DNA of 64,000 bases, taken from NCBI GenBank assembly GCA_964019155.1, contig OZ025241.1, positions 10,648,629 through 10,712,628 of the forward strand. Reading direction: 5' to 3'. Below are positions 26,980 to 37,910 of the stretch, piece after piece (within the stretch, counting starts at the first letter, position 1; each line of letters begins with the position of its first letter). Source of the stretch: Osedax fenrisi. Taxonomy: Eukaryota > Annelida > Polychaeta > Sabellida > Siboglinidae. A program made the translations under genes and the position numbers. Below the pieces are notes generated by a model, which saw only the letters and a list, made by a program, of their open reading frames with translations, was not told the DNA's origin and ran no database searches.

Positions 26980-27140
26980 AGTAACAAATAACTTATATCG
27001 GATGTGATATAACAATGAAAATATTACTGTATAAAAACCTCGTCGAAACGAAATCAATTTCAGTTATTTCGATACTACCGCTAGCAGCGGGAAGGATTAA
27101 TATTAATTACGTTACGTAGATAGGTAGTGTTATATCTTTG
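26980..27140. repeat. Dispersed repeat with GATACTACCGCTAGCAGCGG
   Basis: It matches 42120-42275: AATGAAAATATTACTGTAT, then TTTCGATACTACCGCTAGCA, then AGTGTTATATCTTTG. Function is unknown. Confidence 0.65.
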
Positions 27141-27247
27141 TTATTATCATAATAGTAAACCTATATGTATACATACATACGTATATCCTGTAGCAACGTG
27201 TGTTTCCATGTTGTGAAATTGATGAGTATTCAGCTATAGCTATACGA

Positions 27248-27317
27248 GTTTACACTAAACACTGTAATAAAGCATATATATGTGGTAATATGCTTTATTA
27301 CAGTGTATAGTGTAAAC
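27248..27317. repeat. Long hairpin with about 30-bp stem
   Basis: The arm GTTTACACTAAACACTGTAA then TAAAGCATAT is followed by a loop of about ten bases and its near-exact complement ATATGCTTTATTACAGTGTA then TAGTGTAAAC. The size is like a microRNA precursor, but a tiny foldback element is equally possible. Confidence 0.6.
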
Positions 27318-27766
27318 TTTATATATGGTATACCTGCAGGTATACCATGGTATACAATATATATACGTATACCTTATATACTATACCATCATTGTATACA
27401 TCTACCGTATAGATAACCCTATATGGTTATAAGGGCTACAGTGAAGGCCTCGTAAACCTAAAGAGTTAGCCACACGTGTCATATACACTAACCTTGACAA
27501 ACATTAGAGGTCATTACTTGCTAACCAGGTATAGGTGTAGAACGTGACTGCGCATAATCTGCATTATACCGCATGTATGCATATAGCATAGGTTATATGT
27601 TTTATTGTATGTTTTAATTATCTCTCATACATGTATATATATGCATATATTCATGTAATTACTGTGTCATTACGAGATAGTAGAGATGAGGTAGTATCAA
27701 TGTCACGTTCTCGGAATGTAAGAATATCTCGCCGCGCTCGTGCTATCACTACCTCGTCACACACAC

Positions 27767-27815
27767 ACACACACGCACGCGCACACACACGCGCACACAC
27801 ACGCGCACACACACA
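27767..27815. repeat. (CA)n and (CGCACACA)n microsatellite
   Basis: Alternating CA with CG interruptions; a sequence of this kind can form Z-DNA. It is followed by AT-rich DNA to 28716 with no gene seen. Confidence 0.8.
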
Positions 27816-28229
27816 CTATTCAGTATACAGTACATGCGACGCATACATCACCGAATACATACCACACGTACACTGTACGATGTACACTGACCGATGTATA
27901 AATAGATCTCTAGTAACCTAGGTAACACACAAACACACACACATACATATACATATAGCACGCTTATTCGTTACGTCACACGATTCCCAGTATTGCACAC
28001 TGTGCGTAAGGGATAATATGTCCTATAGGACATATATAACCACGTGATCTGCCACACTATAGTGTGTGTGTATAGCAGTGTGTACGGTATACGGATGTAT
28101 TGTGTGTTTACAGTGCTAAATATGTTGTATGTTTGTCCATAGAACATCGATATATTACAATGATACCATTAATAATAATATATTATACATTAATGTACGA
28201 ATTCCTATATTTATCCATAAGTATGAAGG

Positions 28230-28272
<43 letters not shown>

Positions 28273-28685
28273 ATGTGTTTTTGTGTGGTAATGAATCAAT
28301 AATATATTAAAATAAGTATGAACGATTTACAATATAAATATAAACATGATATTAAATTACGATGGATATATTTGTAAGTCATTATAATGTATACATAAAT
28401 GGTGGATATACACATATGTATATATATAAGTATATCATACACAACGGTGTCAGACGCACTACCACATGCATGTTATAATACCCTGTGATGGTATAACCAT
28501 GGTGGGCACAACCACAGCTTATTATAATATTATTAATTAATTAATATTATTATTTATTAATTAATTAACGATAACAAAACTCGTTTCAAAACTCGCAATT
28601 TTAATAAGTCCAATAGTTTTAAGTCATCTGTACAACTGTCATTATCCTAGCAAATATAATATATAGTCGTATATAACATTTAAGT

Positions 28686-28716
<31 letters not shown>

Positions 28717-28723
<7 letters not shown>

Positions 28724-29921
28724 AAATATTTTAATTCATCTTCACTATCTGTGGATATTTCGGGCTTTGATTTGGGCGAAGATTTCTAAATAGTCGGTAT
28801 TATTATTAATAATGTTTTATTTAGTATGTAATCAATTTTATAATAATATTCATAAATATTTTAACTATATATATATAGTACTATATTTTACTATTACTAG
28901 TATACTATGGTAATGAGTCAAATCTATTGACATAGTATTAACCCAATATAGGTATATATATATATATATATATATATAAAGTATTGTTTTAGTCGTACAC
29001 TGTGTACAGTGTATAGTGTACACTAATATAAACGTATATATATATATATATATATATATAACATATGCATATTAGAAATACATATTAAATATGTATAAAT
29101 CATTAATGAATACGTCACATAATATAATTATTAATATATAAATATTACCTTATTATGTAATACTGCTGTCGTTTGATCGCTGTCATAATAAGTCATACAT
29201 AAATACATATAAGGTTATTATTATTAGAATGTGTTGTTTCGAAAATAGAGTATTACGTAATCTATTCAAGATGACGTCATCCCTATAACACTATAAGAAA
29301 TAACCTTTGCGGAGTTGACGTGAATTCTTCTCTCCAGGATGTCAACACATTTTGAAGGTCGGATAAACTCGACCTTTATCGGGATTAATCGAATGCGTTA
29401 ATTACAGGGGAATGATGTATCTATACATATTTGATTTATATATATATAATGTATACATTATATATACATGTTTAAAATGCAATAATACGTGTAAAGCGGG
29501 TTTCACATTACCGATTTGCGGGTATACTAAATACAATAACGATTTACTTATAGTATATATATATATATGCTATAAGTAAACATATTATATTATATACTGA
29601 ACAATATTACTCCTTATATCCATACCTATAGGTGGAGTCCTTTCATCCCATCCAGGAACTTAGATGAAGTATTCACTTATATAAGTGTTATATAACCATA
29701 TGGTCTAATGTCCCTTCGAAGCCGCTCTCATGTTAAGAAATCCATAGTTTTAACGAGAGCCGATGATTATTGTATACATACTTATATAATATCACTTCTA
29801 TCTATTATTTTAAGACCCATTTTATAAAATTAATTATGGTCCGGTCGAGGCTCGAACCAGTGTCCTACTGCTTGTGTGTCTGATGCCTTAAGGCTAATTA
29901 GCTACTGAGCCACACAGGCAG

Positions 29922-29962
<41 letters not shown>

Positions 29963-30281
29963 GTGTAGCTATGATTGTAGTGTATTGTTTATTGGGTCAT
30001 GATCATCTTATATTGTTTCAGACTTGAACAATTTATTATCTTACTCGTCCCTAGTTTTTGTTAAAAATTTTAAATTTATTTATAAGTATTATTTTATAAA
30101 TTTTTGGTTTTAAAGTTTTATAATACTTATATTTTACCATTAACATTTTTACCATTAAAAATATAATCTCCATAGTTAATTTTATTTGTTTTAATATAGT
30201 ATATATACTCATAATTTTTTTTTCAACGGATGATCATAAGCTTTGCTTCAATATCTATCCGGGTTCTTATACCAAATTCTG

Positions 30282-30316
<35 letters not shown>

Positions 30317-33300
30317 TATATGACGGTAAGCACGTGTTACAAACCTACACGCCATTAGTTCCTTATTCCGCTGAGCCAGCGTTTCTTCTAGGTCATAGTA
30401 CATCGTAAGAATGTAGTCCGTGTGGCTAGATAATAGATTGTTAATACTTGTAGTTATGTTTTGTATCGTAATATTGTGCATTATTGTGCCAGATAAAACT
30501 ATAGCGTATACGCTATAATATACTATAGTATATACTATAATATATACATCATACTAGCGTCATGTACTATAGTTAGTACCCCATACTATATATAGTATAC
30601 TATGTATTGTGTACGAATTAGAAAATAAAAACAATCCACTTTCATTTATTATATGTTTATTCATATCTATACCTCATACAGCGTAGTATATTAAGTAACA
30701 CTAGCTGTTTATGTTGTCATAGCTACAATAAATCATAGCTATAAATAAATATATATGATATTAACCTATAGGTGACATATAAATTTAATTGACTAATTAT
30801 GATGTTAATTACTCGCCGGAATCGCTAAGTATAATTAACTGAAACCTATTCAGGTAGTCGAGTTCAATCTCTTTCGAATTCAGTGATTTCTGTAGATTAT
30901 TGCATAACTTCACCAGCTCCACGCGGTCAAGTGTTTGAGTGTCCACTACGTGAGGTCGGTGACGTCATTATCTCAGAGGTATTACTATTACGTAATAATG
31001 CAGCTATACACGTAATAACAGCACTGGTGTGGCTGTCCACGGGCGGTATGTGAAGTCTACACGTGTTACTATACCACCTATACTATTTATCAGCCTACAT
31101 CATATAACATAGTAAATATATATATATATATATATATATACACTATATTTATATGTATATTATGATATAATAATAGTTAATATTTACAATATTTAATAAT
31201 ATAATTAAAAATAAAATGATAATTAGCCTATACGCCATATAGGGGAAAGTAACCTAATACGGACAATTTAATATATTATTTAATGTTATATAATTGATTA
31301 CAATAAATGTTCTTAACATTTAATGACTCATTAGTTTTATTAAAAATTATATGATTATAGATATTATTGTGATTTTAAAATTGTATTTAATCTTTTAATT
31401 CCGTAGATCGGGGTGTCAGTATTCGGTTCCCATGTCCGAATACGGACACCCTGTGTTATAATACGGACACCCTATATAAAACTGGATAAACTATATATTA
31501 TTGATGAATCAATCAGAAAAATTAAGATTACCTTATTTATAATTAATTTTATGAATAATTAATGTCCGTATACGGACACCTTATAACCAATCAGCTCGCA
31601 GCGTATGAACTATTCTGATTTTCATAAAAATCGCGTGCGTTATAATATTAATGCCACCAATAAAGCTAAATCAAAAATGTATAGTATTTATCTTAATATA
31701 TTAAGACATCTATAGCGTCCGTATTAGTGACTTATATAACCTCTATATATATGATTATAACTTAATGAATATTTGATACCAAATATAGAAATTATAAATA
31801 TAATTTGTAGAATGCTTTATTTTTTAATAATATGGTGTTATATTTTGTATCGATACATTTGTATATTATTGGGAAGGTTTTAAGTTTAAATTTGTTTTCA
31901 TAAATTTAAAAATGTAATACAAAAATCAGTTTATTGGATATATCAGCAATATTTTGAATAATTAAAAAATAAAAAATACTTTTTAGACATTTATAAATAT
32001 ATATATATAATTATGAATATTTTATTCATTAACATTTTTTGTAGGATTTATGGTTTCTGAGATACCGAGAGTGTCCGTATTAAGTTACTACCCTTATTTA
32101 TTAAATAGTGACGCTTTTATTTTCATTTTATTTAAACAATTATTTTACTTATAGCGGTTTACTATATATATATATATATAGGCTTGAATATAAATGTAAT
32201 CGATGCAATATTACGATGCGATAAGAATATAAGTTGACCAATAGGACCAATTCCTAGCTGACGAAGCATAGCAGATGCAGCATTAACAATTCATAGAGAT
32301 ACACCCTATAGCAGTGGTTCCCAACCATTTTTCGTCATGACCTTTTTTTGATAATTCTTAATTTAAAAATATTCCATGACCCAATGAATAATTTTATTTT
32401 TGTATTAATAAACATTATACATAAACGAATAATATAAACTATAATATATATATTATATATGTTAGAAGGCGTAAAGGAAAATAATCTTTAAGCTATACTT
32501 ATCTTCATTGACTTAAAGAATTATTTCGATACAATTCATTTTACAAGGGTACACACTTGCCCCATACATCTTTGTTATTGTTATTGACTATATCATGAGA
32601 AAAGCTCTAACGGGAAGGGAAAAAAAGCTTGGTTTCCAACTAAAGAAGAGACAAATCAGAAGGGTACCATCCATAATAGTCACCGACATGGACTTTGCGG
32701 ACGATATAGCCTTAGTTAGTGGTGGTATCAAGGAAGCAGAGAAGATGCTAAGAAGAGTCGAGCTATCAGCAAAATGTATATGACTAAGCACTCACATGTC
32801 ATATAACAACAACCAACAGTTTGATATCTAGACTATAGATGGAACATATCTGAAAAGAGTTGAAGTAATCAAATATATCGGGGCATGGGTAGATAGCAGC
32901 GAAAAAGATGTATAAATCAGAAAAGCGCACGCTTGGAGAACCCACATATCCACTGGACACATAAAATCAAGAATGAAATACTATATGGGACACTAGAAAG
33001 ATTATCGAACAAGATCAGAAGAAGAAGACTAAAGTTTGTTGGCCATTGCATACGAAGAGAAGACGAGGTAGTTTCGGATCTAGTTCTTTGGCAGCCAACT
33101 AATGGAACTAGAAGGTGAGGAAGACCACCTGATTCATACATAAAGACTCTGGAGCGTAATACCGGTCTGTAGTGGTATAAGATAAAATGATCTACGAGCG
33201 GCTATGATGAATCGTGATGTTTGGAAGTCAATAACTGTCCGGGAATCAATAAAAAGAATCCCGAAATAAGCAATATATATATAAATAAATATTTTTAGAA

Positions 33301-33564
33301 ATTGGCTAATGATCCAAACAAAAAACCAAATGACCCATATATTGGGAACCACTGCCACATAGGGTTATATATAGGTATACCTATACACACCGGTATAACA
33401 ATATGGCAATTTAGGATATATCCTGCGTATACGCAGACATTCGTTACAATATAATAATTCTTATTTTCAAGATAACTTTTAGTGACTTCAAAAGAATCAC
33501 GAGAAACATGAATATCGTTTAATCGAAGAGCTTTAGTAGCACAATCAACGGTACGACACGACAT
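28717..33564 (-). CDS. Tentative four-exon gene, product unrecognised
   Basis: Minus-strand exons in order: 33564-33477 (ATG), 30945-30846, 30425-30341, 28785-28717 (TAA). Phases match and the sum is 342 bp, 113 residues. The protein starts MSCRTVDCATKALRLNDIHV, continues with a charged, helix-prone middle (DRVELVKLCNNLQKSLNSKE; YYDLEETLAQRNKELMA) and ends with a serine-rich acidic tail (STDSEDELKYLL). It matches no family I recognise. Donors are GTTATC, GTTTCA and GTAACA. The first exon follows an acceptor-like TATAG, so it may not be the true start. Alternatives: exon 30945-30846 reads on to a stop at 30812, exons are missing from the model, or some are chance. The introns hold a hAT-like element, an inverted-repeat element and a SINE. 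Confidence 0.4.
29631..29922 (-). mobile_element. tRNA-derived SINE, near full length
   Basis: On the minus strand from 29922 it has the polymerase III A box TGGCTCAGTAGCTAATTAGC and the B box GGTTCGAGCC in tRNA-like spacing. A tRNA-unrelated body follows, with GAGAGCGGCTTCGAAGGGAC and a 3' end near GGATGGGATGAAAGGACTCC. It is the best copy of the family in the window; fragments lie at 5884-6032 and 12979-13230. It lies in an intron of the tentative 28717-33564 gene. Confidence 0.88.
31242..32094. mobile_element. TA-flanked GGACAC-type inverted-repeat element, copy 4
   Basis: It is about 853 bp. The left end is GGGGAAAGTAACCTAATACG and the right end is GTGTCCGTATTAAGTTACTA then CCCT. Internal motif copies sit at about 31410, 31437, 31465 and 31563. 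It aligns with copy 1 over most of its length (shared GATTATAGATATTATTGTGA). Confidence 0.82.
32312..33354. mobile_element. hAT-like element with nested LINE relic
   Basis: The ends CAGTGGTTCCCAACC and TATTGGGAACCACTG are inverted, as in hAT elements. The 8 bp outside are CCCTATAG on the left and CCACATAG on the right, an imperfect 8-bp target duplication (6 of 8). Most of the interior is a LINE fragment. Confidence 0.8.
32470..33180 (+). pseudogene. Non-LTR retrotransposon fragment inside hAT-like element
   Basis: The frame encodes TLAPYIFVIVIDYIMRKAL (RT motif B region), then VTDMDFADDIALVSGG (the FADD catalytic motif), then VIKYIGAWVDSSEKDV. After a gap, NEILYGTLERLSNKIRRR and GHCIRREDEVVSDLVLWQPT follow. 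Stops and deletions break it. It belongs to the same LINE group as 24440-24970. Confidence 0.85.
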
Positions 33565-33802
33565 CTATAGTTATAGTTAACTATAGTTACATGTACCTAA
33601 TAGGTACTACCTATATATGTAGGGCGTATAAGCCTAATGTATGTATGTTATAGCATATATGTGTATACATATATGTGTATAATACCTACTCATAAATTAA
33701 TATATCAATGGAGTTTAATATTGAAATAGTCTCCATGTTATATATATATGAAATATAATTATTATTTATATAATTATAAATATACAATAATATATATATA
33801 TA

Positions 33803-33912
33803 CAGTCAAAGCTCGATAACTCAACAAATGTATACATCCGATAACTCAACATACTCGCTAACTCAACATGAAAACTCCGTCCCGTCAATATTGAGTTATC
33901 GAGCTTTGACTG
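33803..33912. mobile_element. Pogo-like miniature element, AACTCAAC subfamily
   Basis: It is 110 bp between TA dinucleotides. The ends CAGTCAAAGCTCGATAACTC and GAGTTATCGAGCTTTGACTG are perfect complements. AACTCAAC occurs three more times inside. Confidence 0.85.
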
Positions 33913-34401
33913 TATATATATATGTTATTATCAGTTTGGCTATATATATATAGACTTAGTCTATAGACTTAATTAATGTTTTGTTCACATAAATGCATTC
34001 AAAATAGTACTCGTATGATAATATAATATTGTAATTGTATGTTTACGTTTATATATTTATATCCATATAATATTAAATAAAACCATGTTGAATAATGTAT
34101 GTTGAATTATATTTGTTGAGCAATGTAGTTTTATTACATGTAAAAGATACGAATACAACAACATATGTTTGTGATATTTTGATTTTTCATAAATGTTGAG
34201 TTATCGGATATATATTTACTTGTAATGTATAGGCTAGGATTATAAAAAGGATGTTGAGTTATATGTATGTTGAGTTATATTTGTTGAGTAATAGGGTTTT
34301 TGTTAACATGTAAAAGATACGAATCCAATAAAATATTTTTTGGATGTTGAGTTATCGGCAATGTTGAGTTATCGGCATATTGAGTTACCGAGCTTCTACT
34401 G
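33803..34401. mobile_element. Larger pogo-like element sharing the left end
   Basis: Beyond the miniature element the motif TGTTGAGTTAT recurs at about 34193, 34251, 34265, 34345 and 34362. A further right end, GAGTTACCGAGCTTCTACTG, lies at 34382-34401 and is flanked by TA. The whole looks like a longer non-autonomous relative, or two overlapping insertions. Confidence 0.6.
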
Positions 34402-34458
34402 TATATGTGATATATTTAGAGAGAAACCAACATCAACTAGATTTTATCTACATCTATG

Positions 34459-34510
<52 letters not shown>

Positions 34511-34546
34511 GAATGCAATGAATAAATGCTATTACAACAAATGTAC

Positions 34547-34615
34547 CTGTGGATAACGTTGTGATTCCGCTCATCGCCGTGTAAGTAATGAAGAGTATTC
34601 AATGAAGAGTGTGTC
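34547..34615 (-). other. Candidate exon with YLH...IHR motif
   Basis: The minus-strand frame is bounded by an acceptor ending GTAG and a donor ACAG|GTACAT. It encodes THSSLNTLHYLHGDERNHNV followed by IHR. The pattern resembles the end of the alpha-E helix and the HRD start of a protein kinase catalytic loop. I could not find an exon supplying the following Asp, DFG or APE motifs, so kinase identity is only a suggestion. Confidence 0.25.
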
Positions 34616-34694
34616 CTACCTTAAACACTAATATACATAGATACGTGTATACATAGCGACAGTATACTGTATATCCGTCATATTATAATATGTT

Positions 34695-34785
34695 GCGATG
34701 AGCATGTGATGTGATGTAATTTAATGTAATGTGATGTGATGTGATGTGATGTAATGTGATGTGATGTGATGTGATGTAATGTGTC
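34695..34785. repeat. (TGATG)n minisatellite
   Basis: TGATG and TAATG pentamers alternate for about 90 bp. Confidence 0.85.
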
Positions 34786-34889
34786 GCGTGTGCAATGATT
34801 GTACAATAGGACGTGTGTGCACCGAATACGCACGCTATCACTGAATCACGTAAGGTGTTATTGTTATACCGAGAATATCATCTACCTAA

Positions 34890-34980
34890 ATGTGTGGTGG
34901 TGGTGGTGGAGGTGGAGGTGATGGCTGCGGTAGTGGTGGTAATGGTGGTGGTGGTAGTGGTGGTAATGATGGTGGTGGTG
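34890..34980. repeat. (GGT)n imperfect microsatellite
   Basis: GGT repeats with GAT/GAA/GTA interruptions. They give Val-rich, Gly/Trp-rich or, on the minus strand, Pro/Thr-rich chance frames. Confidence 0.8.
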
Positions 34981-35039
34981 ACATTAGAAAACACCGAATC
35001 AAGCGCCTGTATACGACGTACTGAGCGCGCGTGTAACAC

Positions 35040-35099
35040 CTGAATATGTATCAGATAATTGCGGGTGATATTGATTAATGATTCATGCCACGGTCTCTG
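35040..35099 (-). other. Candidate 60-bp exon
   Basis: On the minus strand the acceptor GCGGTAG leads into 20 open codons, QRPWHESLINITRNYLIHIQ, ending in donor TTCAG|GTGTTA. It is phase 0 at both ends. The product is not recognised. Its phase does not fit the candidate exon at 34547-34615 directly. Confidence 0.25.
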
Positions 35100-35310
35100 C
35101 TACCGCTACTGTACATTCGTGTTATTCATTTGTTATATAATAATCAAATAATCGATATTCACTCTACATCAGTATATATATATATATATATATATATGTT
35201 GTATATATGGTGTGTGAGTGGGGTTAGTAGGGCTAGTACCTATGCGAGTTAATAGAAGCGTTCACGCAACTTATCACTATCGTTATGCTAAACGATTACT
35301 AATACCACAG

Positions 35311-35339
35311 AGCTAGAGAGAAATTTCTCTCTAGCTCTA
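35311..35339. repeat. Perfect palindrome AGCTAGAGAGAAATTTCTCT
   Basis: AGCTAGAGAGAAA is followed directly by TTTCTCTCTAGCT, with no loop, giving a 26-bp perfect palindrome. Confidence 0.8.
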
Positions 35340-35442
35340 TGACTAATAATTATCCCCGCCTATCCCATGATAGCAGATACTAAACTCTAGTGTGTTAGAT
35401 CTTAGAACCGCACCTTGTTAACGTATTCTACTGGTTGGCTAA

Positions 35443-35585
35443 CCATATAAGGGCAGTGTCCATATAAGGAGCAGTGCCCCATATAAGGAATAGTGCCCCA
35501 TATAAGGAAGAGTGCCCCATATAAGGGACAGTTCGCCATATAAGGAACAGTGCCCTATATAAGGAGAAGTGCCTCATATAAGGGA
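35443..35585. repeat. 19-bp tandem array of CArG boxes
   Basis: CCATATAAGG occurs at 35443, 35460, 35479, 35498, 35517 and 35536. Near matches (CTATATAAGG, TCATATAAGG) follow at about 35556 and 35575. CC(A/T)6GG is the binding consensus of SRF-type MADS proteins. Spacers vary (AGCAGTGCC, AATAGTGCC, AAGAGTGCC) while the box is fixed in the first six. No promoter has been shown to be attached. Confidence 0.8.
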
Positions 35586-35639
35586 CACCCGGATCGTGTC
35601 CCACTGGATTATATACCCGAGAAACACAACATGAACAAT

Positions 35640-36900
35640 ACTAGGAATATATTATTACAGACTCGGTGGTCGCCCGGGTTTTAAAATAACGCGTATATCG
35701 TTACAAATCAACACAAACTCGACAAGTTTACGACTGATAAACATTCAAAACAATCAACTAAATCTTTACGACTACGAAATAATGTTATAATTGGTACTTG
35801 GAATATTAGAATACTGAATTAAATAGGTAAATTAAGCATACTAATATACGAAATGAAAAGTTACAAATGGCGAATACTTAGACTTTGTGAAACAAATGGA
35901 AAGAAAATGTATGTATCCAAACAGATGAAGTTTTTTTTAGTAAATTATTTTATATTGGATAGGTAAAATATCAAATACATGTAGTTGAAGTTCTAAACCA
36001 TAAATAAATAAAAGAAACAGTAATATAATTCATACCTATTTTAAGTAAAATCAACAATATATGTCTTACATCTGATCTAGGCACTAATCTAGGTACTAAT
36101 CCTATACACCAACTTTAAAATACACAGATGAAAATTGAAACATTATATTCACAATTGCAAACGAAACTATATGGTATAATGATATAGTTCTAACACATAT
36201 TTTAGGAAAATATAAACCATCTAAAGTATACTTTATATATCTACTATTTGATATATCTACATATCATTATCCTAATAGCAACACACTTGACCAAATCGAC
36301 TACATTATAAATTATATAATTATAATTTATAATCTAGAATCATGTTATATAGGGCATCAATTTTTCTAGAACTAGTAACATCAACACATCAAATATAGTA
36401 AGTGATCATGGTCTCGTCATGATTTCGACATCGAACGATCGTTCAAATTGAAATTCAACAAAATCAAAAGAGCACAATAATAAACTTCAACTTAGATGTA
36501 ATCAAAACTAATAAATCAAAACTTACTCATATTTATAATTATTTATAAATTATATTTATTACAATACCAATTGAAAAGATTGTGAACAAAATCAAGAAAG
36601 AATTAGTTACACCATACGATAACAATCAGAATACACTCAACACACAAACTACTTAGTAATGGAAACTTGTATAGATATTCTATGATATAACAAAAAGAAT
36701 ATACAGTCATGGATAACATATGAACTACTATAATAAAAGAAGGAATATAAAATATATGTGATTTTATTCACATATAGTTCAAAGATTATTATAACTGGAT
36801 AAATAAGAGTTAAAAGAATGATATGAAATAAGCTAAATATATAGGATAATTGCCAAGATATTTAAAACACACTTGCCAGTATTACGTCAAAGAAAACATA
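35640..36900 (+). pseudogene. Non-LTR retrotransposon 5' remnant (endonuclease)
   Basis: Around 35788 the frame reads IIGTWNIRILN, then GKLSILIYEMKSYKWRILRL and CETNG, the start of an AP-type endonuclease. NTLDQIDYI at about 36283 and a SDHGLVM-like stretch at about 36405 are the endonuclease end. Stops and frameshifts are many. A different LINE follows in opposite orientation. Confidence 0.75.
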
Positions 36901-36999
36901 ATCTATCGTAAAGGTTCTCACCAAGAATAAGGAAATTATAATACTAATACAATACACACAAACATGTTTGCACAGCATACACATATATATATATACCTT

Positions 37000-37910
37000 A
37001 CCAGGTCTAGATTACTCGGCAGTTCATTACACGATTCCTCCATTCCCCTTTATCGCTCATCGCTATTGGTAGTTCCTCATTTGTGAACATCGTGTCCTCT
37101 CTTAATTGGTCGAAATATGTTTTCTTATTCTGTCCTCGAGAGCGACGTCGTCCGTGTTGTGGATTCCATAGTAATAATTGACTTACTACTTCGCTTCTGT
37201 TTATCTAGCGGAGAACCTCAATCGTTGTTCGCGTATTGTATCTATTATTCTTGAAATTTTGCCGTACAACTCCTTATTTGTAACGTGGTCTCGCCATGAC
37301 TTGTTTAGCGCAGCACGCAGCATGCATGTGTAGGCTTCATCAACTTGTTTCTCTAATGCTGAAGTTAGAGTCTAAGTCATAGAGCCGTGTACAAGTACAG
37401 TCTCAAATGTAGTTCTTAAGAAGTTTCTTTTGAGTTTACTTGAAAGGTTGGATTTCCATATACTATTCAAGGTTGCCCACGCACTCGCGATTCTTACGCT
37501 TACGTAATGTTGAGTTGAACCAATATAACTACCTAGATATTTTAACTATTCTACACGTGTTATATATTTGCCTTATAGGCTTTTCATGTTTAGGTACCTA
37601 TCTGGTTTTCGTGATTTAAACACGTGTATTTCGTCTTGGATGAGTTTATATGTAAACCGGTATATTTAGCCGTATCTTCAATTGTGTGTAGTAGTGTATT
37701 TTCATCTATCAGACTATCAGTTATTACAGCTATATCGTCAGCATAGTCAATGTCGGTAAAATGTACATTGTACAATGAACAGCTGGGTATATATATATAT
37801 ACATTTTTCCTTTTATTAGGGTGTGTATTCGTATTAGTTGGTAATTTAGGTTTAAGTAGTGATGCTATAGCATATGCTAACCTATTGGTTGTCAGAAGAG
37901 TCATGGTGGA
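37000..37910 (-). pseudogene. Non-LTR retrotransposon fragment, RT to 3' end
   Basis: The minus strand from 37904 encodes an RT part with DIDYADDIAVI (catalytic YADD), then GLHINSSKTKY. After a frame break it gives LKYLGSYIGSTQHYVSVRIA, NKSWRDHVTNKELYG and IREQRLRF. It is 5'-truncated and broken by stops. Confidence 0.85.

Noticed and set aside
27631..27921. 96-codon plus-strand frame with His-Thr repeats
   Set aside because: The core is a (CA)n tract. The region 27660-27760 is open on both strands and shows no clear splice borders, so I do not call it.
29340..29405. Possible first exon MSTHFEGRINSTFIG
   Set aside because: It has an acceptor-like CTCCAG and a possible GTTAAT donor but is very short and contains a small hairpin. 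No partner exon was found.
29850..29922. tRNA gene
   Set aside because: A and B boxes are present, but the sequence continues into a body found at two other sites without the 5' part, so it is a tRNA-derived SINE and not a functional tRNA.
34547..34615. Protein kinase gene
   Set aside because: Only a loop-like motif is seen. No VAIK, DFG or APE exon could be found nearby, so it is kept as a candidate exon only.
34813..35043. Val-rich plus-strand frame
   Set aside because: It is mostly imperfect (GGT)n repeat. A minus-strand candidate exon overlaps its right edge.
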